Of a DNA stretch of 34,222 nucleotides, positions 29,961 through 34,222 are shown piece after piece. Source of the DNA: Crocinitomicaceae bacterium (GTDB taxonomy: Bacteria > Bacteroidota > Bacteroidia > Flavobacteriales_D > Crocinitomicaceae); assembly GCA_023254905.1 (NCBI GenBank), contig JALRKF010000148.1:1-34222 (forward strand), written 5' to 3'. The notes below the pieces were generated by a model. That model saw only the letters and a program-made list of their open reading frames with translations. It did not search any database and was not told where the DNA came from. A program made the position numbers and the translations under genes. How positions within the stretch are numbered: position 1 is the stretch's first letter; every line of letters starts with the position of its first letter.

Positions 29961-32900
29961 ATGACCATCCCTAAGGACATAAAGAAAATTATTGATCGTG
30001 AGATATCTGCTCGAGAAAATGCAGAAAAAAAGCTCGAAGAAAAGTCTCTTGAGTTGCTTAACAAAACACAACAACTAGAAGAATTGAATACCTCCCTCGA
30101 AAAGGAAGTTTCCAAAAGAACCGAAAAAATTAAGAGACGGGAAGAGCAACTTCGGGTACTTTTTGACCAACACCCCTCCGCTTCTATTGTATATGATTTA
30201 GACTCTCTAAAAATATTGGCAGCAAACCAAACTGCCCTTGATATATATGGTTACACTCAAAAAGAGTTTCGTGATATGTCCATTTTGGATATGAACCATG
30301 AAAAAGAACATAAAAGAATAAAAAATCATATCGAATTACTCAGCAAGCAGAAAACAGAACCACAAAAATGGTGTCATATTCTCAAAAATGGAGAATTAAG
30401 AACGGTTACTGTTACAGGAAATCCAATTGTATTTGGCGACAAAAAAGCACGCCTTGTCATCATCAAGGACATTACTCATGAACAGGAGATTTTACAAAGG
30501 CTTGAAGACCAGGAAAAACAATTTAAAAATCTTGTAGAACGAACTAGTGATGCTATTTACCGAACTGATGAAGATGGTAATTTTATTTATGCTAATCCGA
30601 ACTGTGAGTCATTATTTGAATGCACCATTGCCGAACTAAGTAATATGAATATCTACGATTTGGTGAGCAAAGAATATAAAGAGAGAGTTCGTAACTTTTA
30701 TGCTTATCAAGCTCAGAACAAGATATCGAATACAAAAACTGAATTTCCAATAACAAAAACCAACGGGGAAAATATTTGGATTGAACAAACCGTAGATTTT
30801 ATACCAGCTGATGAAGGTAGTTCTGAATTCATCTCAGTAACCCGAGATATTACAGAAAAACGCATCCTTGAAAAGAGTCTTCTTAGAAGTGAAGAAAAAT
30901 ACCGTTCAATTATCGAAAATATGGAACTCGGTATCTTGGAAGTTGATACCAAAGGGAAAATTTTAAAAGCATACCCTAAGTTTTGCAAATTGACTGGTTA
31001 TGAAGAGAAAGAGCTGATTGGGAAGATTGCTTCAGAGATTTTTCTGGATGAGGTCACTAAAGATAAAATGCACAAGGAGACGCAAAAACGAACAACAGGC
31101 GAAACAAGTGTTTATGAAATAGAACTTAAAAAGAAAGATGGATCTAAAATTTGGGTGATGATCAGTGCCGCACCCTACTACAACGAGAAGAATAGAATAA
31201 CAGGATCGGTTGGTGTGCACCTTGATATAACCAGACGTAAGACTAGTGAAAAACAATTATTTTTACTCTCACAGTTTCCTGAATTAAATCCATATCCTGT
31301 TATCCGATATAAATTGGGCAAGAACGAACTACTTTACGCAAATAAGCACGCAAAAAGTTTTCTTAAAAGTATGCAGCGGGAAACTCAAAAAAAGAATAAT
31401 TGGGCTAAGTTTGTATACAGTAAGGGTGTTTTCCAAGAGTTTCGATGGAACAATAGCACTTACAGATTCAATCGCGTAGAGGAGCCAGAACTGGGCATTA
31501 TAAATATCTATTCAACAGATATAACAGAAATAAAAGAACTTCAAAATAAATTGCGTGGTGCGATAAAAAAGGCAGAAAATTTATCAAAAGCAAAAGATCT
31601 TTTCCTGGCTAATATGAGTCATGAGATTAGAACTCCCATGAATGCAATAATCGGTTTATCGGAGGTTCTCAGTGAAAGCGAACTCTCAGATTTTCAGAGG
31701 ACAAGTCTCGATAGAATAAGATCTGCCTCAGACAATCTACTTCACCTTATAAATGAAATCCTTGATTTAAGTAAGGTTGAAAGCAATGAGATTGAATTAA
31801 ACAATTCATTTCATTACCTAGAAAAAACTTTTAAAAATTCTAAAGAATTATTCGAAATTGAAGCAGACAAAAAGAATATTAAACTCATTTATGATTCGAA
31901 TATCGACCCTGAGCTTGAATTCTTCACTGACAAGAATCGACTAAATCAAGTATTAATAAATCTTTTGGGTAATGCCATTAAATTTACAGATACGGGACAA
32001 GTTACACTCAAAATTGAGCAAGAAGAGGAATTGAAGGAATCATTGACTGTAAATATCTCAGTTATAGACACTGGAATTGGTATTCCGAAAAAAGATTTGA
32101 AAACTATTTTTGAGAACTTCAGCCAAGCAAGAAATAACGATGAGAACACGTATGGAGGAACAGGCTTAGGGTTGTCAATTGCAAAAAAAATCCTTTTGTT
32201 GATGAATTCTGAATTAAAGGTAAATTCGAAACTCGGAGAGGGATCTACTTTTTATTTTACCTTAAAAATGCCATATCGTAGAAACAGTTCGAGCGTTGAA
32301 CTGAATACAATTGAACAGAACATAATTAAGATCGAAAATTGTAAGATACTTGTGGCGGAGGACAACTTAACGAATCAATTTTTAATAAAAACAATCCTAG
32401 AAAAACATGGTATTTCAACCACTGTGGCTTCAAATGGAATTGAAGCTTTAAAAATTTTGGAGAAAGAGAACTTTGATATTATCTTGATGGATATGAGGAT
32501 GCCTCAACTTGATGGTTTAGAGACCACAAAGGTAATCAGAAAAGAGTTTAAGAATTCTACCACACCCATCATTGCATTAACCGCAAACGCCTCCGAAAAT
32601 GACCGAAAGCTCTGTTTAGAGGCGGGAATGAATGAATTTATTGTAAAACCATTTAAACCTAATGATCTGATCGCTATGATAGAAAAAATTAACGAAGAAA
32701 ATAATAAATCGAGTTTTCTCGATATTGAGAAGTTGAATGAATCGACATATAATGATCCAGTTTTCAGAGAGAAAATGATTGAAATTTTCATTAATGACTC
32801 TGAAAAGAGATGCCTCGAGATTGAGAATTTGATAAAAAATAATGAGTTGGATAAGATAAGTGTTATTGCGCACAGTATGAAGCCAGCCCTTGGTCATTTA

Positions 32901-33071
32901 GCACATGAAAAATTAGTTTTAATGGCAAATGAAATAGAGAATGAACAAGATTTGTCGAAAAAGGGATTCGTTGAGCTGTGTCAGGAACTCATATCGTACA
33001 CAAGAGATTTAATTGAAGAACTTAAAAACATTCCCAAAATGGAAAAACCACAACCAAACCGAGAGGAATAA
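29961..33071 (+). CDS. soluble multi-PAS hybrid histidine kinase: PAS(3-4)-HisKA-HATPase_c-REC-HPt
   Basis: PAS repeats (LRVLFDQHPSASIVYDL, FKNLVERTSDAIYRTDEDGNFIYANPN, YRSIIENMELGILEVDTKGKIL); FLANMSHEIRTPMNAIIG; YGGTGLGLSIAKKI; REC ILVAEDNLTNQ/IILMDMRMPQLDG; HPt VIAHSMKPALGHL. No evident TM segment. Confidence 0.93.
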   Translation: MTIPKDIKKIIDREISARENAEKKLEEKSLELLNKTQQLEELNTSLEKEVSKRTEKIKRREEQLRVLFDQHPSASIVYDLDSLKILAANQTALDIYGYTQKEFRDMSILDMNHEKEHKRIKNHIELLSKQKTEPQKWCHILKNGELRTVTVTGNPIVFGDKKARLVIIKDITHEQEILQRLEDQEKQFKNLVERTSDAIYRTDEDGNFIYANPNCESLFECTIAELSNMNIYDLVSKEYKERVRNFYAYQAQNKISNTKTEFPITKTNGENIWIEQTVDFIPADEGSSEFISVTRDITEKRILEKSLLRSEEKYRSIIENMELGILEVDTKGKILKAYPKFCKLTGYEEKELIGKIASEIFLDEVTKDKMHKETQKRTTGETSVYEIELKKKDGSKIWVMISAAPYYNEKNRITGSVGVHLDITRRKTSEKQLFLLSQFPELNPYPVIRYKLGKNELLYANKHAKSFLKSMQRETQKKNNWAKFVYSKGVFQEFRWNNSTYRFNRVEEPELGIINIYSTDITEIKELQNKLRGAIKKAENLSKAKDLFLANMSHEIRTPMNAIIGLSEVLSESELSDFQRTSLDRIRSASDNLLHLINEILDLSKVESNEIELNNSFHYLEKTFKNSKELFEIEADKKNIKLIYDSNIDPELEFFTDKNRLNQVLINLLGNAIKFTDTGQVTLKIEQEEELKESLTVNISVIDTGIGIPKKDLKTIFENFSQARNNDENTYGGTGLGLSIAKKILLLMNSELKVNSKLGEGSTFYFTLKMPYRRNSSSVELNTIEQNIIKIENCKILVAEDNLTNQFLIKTILEKHGISTTVASNGIEALKILEKENFDIILMDMRMPQLDGLETTKVIRKEFKNSTTPIIALTANASENDRKLCLEAGMNEFIVKPFKPNDLIAMIEKINEENNKSSFLDIEKLNESTYNDPVFREKMIEIFINDSEKRCLEIENLIKNNELDKISVIAHSMKPALGHLAHEKLVLMANEIENEQDLSKKGFVELCQELISYTRDLIEELKNIPKMEKPQPNREE

Positions 33072-33117
33072 GGTAATATTAATCATAAATTATATGGTTT
33101 TTATAGGATTTTTATTT

Positions 33118-33132
33118 TGGCATCAGAATTGC
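33118..33132 (+). promoter_or_regulatory. candidate sigma54 (RpoN) -24/-12 promoter upstream of the stand-alone REC gene
   Basis: TGGCATCAGAATTGC: GG at 33119-33120 and GC at 33131-33132 with exactly 10 nt between; followed by T; ATG at 33164, 31 nt after the GC. Confidence 0.65.
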
Positions 33133-33163
33133 TATATTTAACTTCAGTCCCAAACTATTCGCT

Positions 33164-33592
33164 ATGCACCGGATAAACGCTTTTATTTTAGAAGATGACC
33201 GTTTTTATGCTCAAATGATAAGTACTCATTTAGAGAGGGAAGGTATGGTTACTCGTATTTTCAGCAATGAACAGGAATGTCTTAGTGCACTCATCTCTTC
33301 TCCCCCTCAATTACTCATATTAGATCACAAACTTGAAAATTCAACCGGTCTAGAAATTTTAGAGGCTATCAACACCTTACAACAAGGAACAAACGTGATT
33401 TATTTGTCTGCACAAGAAAGGTACAATGTTGTCTTAAAGGCACTGAAATACGGCGCCGCAGATTATGTAGAAAAAGGAGATGGTGCTTTTAGACAATTAA
33501 ATACTATCATCAACAAATTAAGAAAGCATACCAATGATTTCAACAATCCCCTTAATCTGAATAAATATCGTTTAGACACTGATTTAAATTAA
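33164..33592 (+). CDS. stand-alone receiver (REC) domain response regulator
   Basis: INAFILEDDRFYAQMI acidic pocket; LLILDHKLENSTGLEIL phosphoacceptor Asp; VIYLSAQE; YGAADYVEKGDG conserved Lys. No output domain. Confidence 0.88.
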   Translation: MHRINAFILEDDRFYAQMISTHLEREGMVTRIFSNEQECLSALISSPPQLLILDHKLENSTGLEILEAINTLQQGTNVIYLSAQERYNVVLKALKYGAADYVEKGDGAFRQLNTIINKLRKHTNDFNNPLNLNKYRLDTDLN

Positions 33593-34222
33593 GACACCTA
33601 TAAGTAGCGTTATTACAATTACCCCGATTAGATTTAAAACGAAGCCATATTTGGCCATTTCTTGAATACTGAGTTGGCCTGAGGAAAAAATAACTGCGTT
33701 TGGAGGAGTTCCAACTGGAAGCATAAAGGCACAACTCGATGCCAAAGTTATCGGCAAACAAAACTGAAGTATATCAACTGAAGTGTTAGCGGCGAACTGA
33801 GCAACTACTGGCACAAGAACCGAAACCAAAGCAAGGTTAGACATTAGCTCTGTTCCGAAAATAGATATGAGGACAAGGATTCCCGTCATAACAATGACGG
33901 AACCACCCGAGAAATAATTGAACGAAGATGCGATAAAATCGATAACACCATTTTTATCAAACATTATTGCAAGTGCCATGCCTCCGCCGAAAAGGATTAA
34001 AATTCCCCAGGCAATTTTACGCGTATCTTTCCATTCAAGCAATGTGCTTGATTCTTTCGAAGGAATAAAAAATAAAAGAATCGCACCCATAACTGCAACA
34101 CCTTCATCGGTGTAAGATATACCTAAATATCCAGTAATGGGATCTCTGAATGTCCAAAGCAGAACCACGACTAGAAATAATATAATTACGCGTAACTGAT
34201 TGCTTGTCCATTTAATACGTTC
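33584..34222 (-). CDS. SLC13/DASS-type anion permease, partial (5' end beyond the window)
   Basis: Reading frame stays open to base 34222 (...ERIKWTSNQLRVIILFLVVVLLWTFRDPITG); ILILFGGGMALAIMFDKNGVIDFIA; SSCAFMLPVGTPPNAVIFSSGQL. Confidence 0.85.
   Translation of the reverse strand, partial: ERIKWTSNQLRVIILFLVVVLLWTFRDPITGYLGISYTDEGVAVMGAILLFFIPSKESSTLLEWKDTRKIAWGILILFGGGMALAIMFDKNGVIDFIASSFNYFSGGSVIVMTGILVLISIFGTELMSNLALVSVLVPVVAQFAANTSVDILQFCLPITLASSCAFMLPVGTPPNAVIFSSGQLSIQEMAKYGFVLNLIGVIVITLLIGVLI

Noticed and set aside
1-34222. CRISPR array, prophage, transposon or toxin-antitoxin module
   Set aside because: No regularly spaced direct repeats, transposase/integrase motifs, terminal inverted repeats or recognisable TA pairs seen.

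Overview
AT-rich, Bacteroidetes-type chromosomal window. Lineage is inferred from PorX, a T9SS-like C-terminal sorting domain, TAnnTTTG-type promoter motifs and the gene content. It is mostly housekeeping: dinB, prfC, alanine dehydrogenase, tsaE, porX, guaB, a run of SurA/PpiC-like proteins, moxR, efp, yaaA, a SulP transporter, MscS, an FkbM methyltransferase and a partial SLC13-type permease. It is also rich in two-component signalling genes. The strongest non-routine signals are: (1) a phosphorelay cluster at 28.3-33.6 kb, with a sigma54 activator, a translationally coupled 44-aa ORF, a soluble multi-PAS hybrid kinase with REC and HPt, and a stand-alone REC protein preceded by a near-consensus sigma54 promoter; (2) a 12-bp hairpin plus U-tract, shaped like an intrinsic terminator, inside the signal-peptide codons of the middle gene of the PPIase operon; (3) a short ORF that looks like an in-frame internal deletion of a large secreted haloperoxidase-like T9SS protein; (4) a porX-tsaE-ald-HSDR_N run in which every junction is an ATGA overlap. 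No tRNA, rRNA, CRISPR array, transposase or phage genes were recognised. All family calls come from reading motifs, not from database searches.
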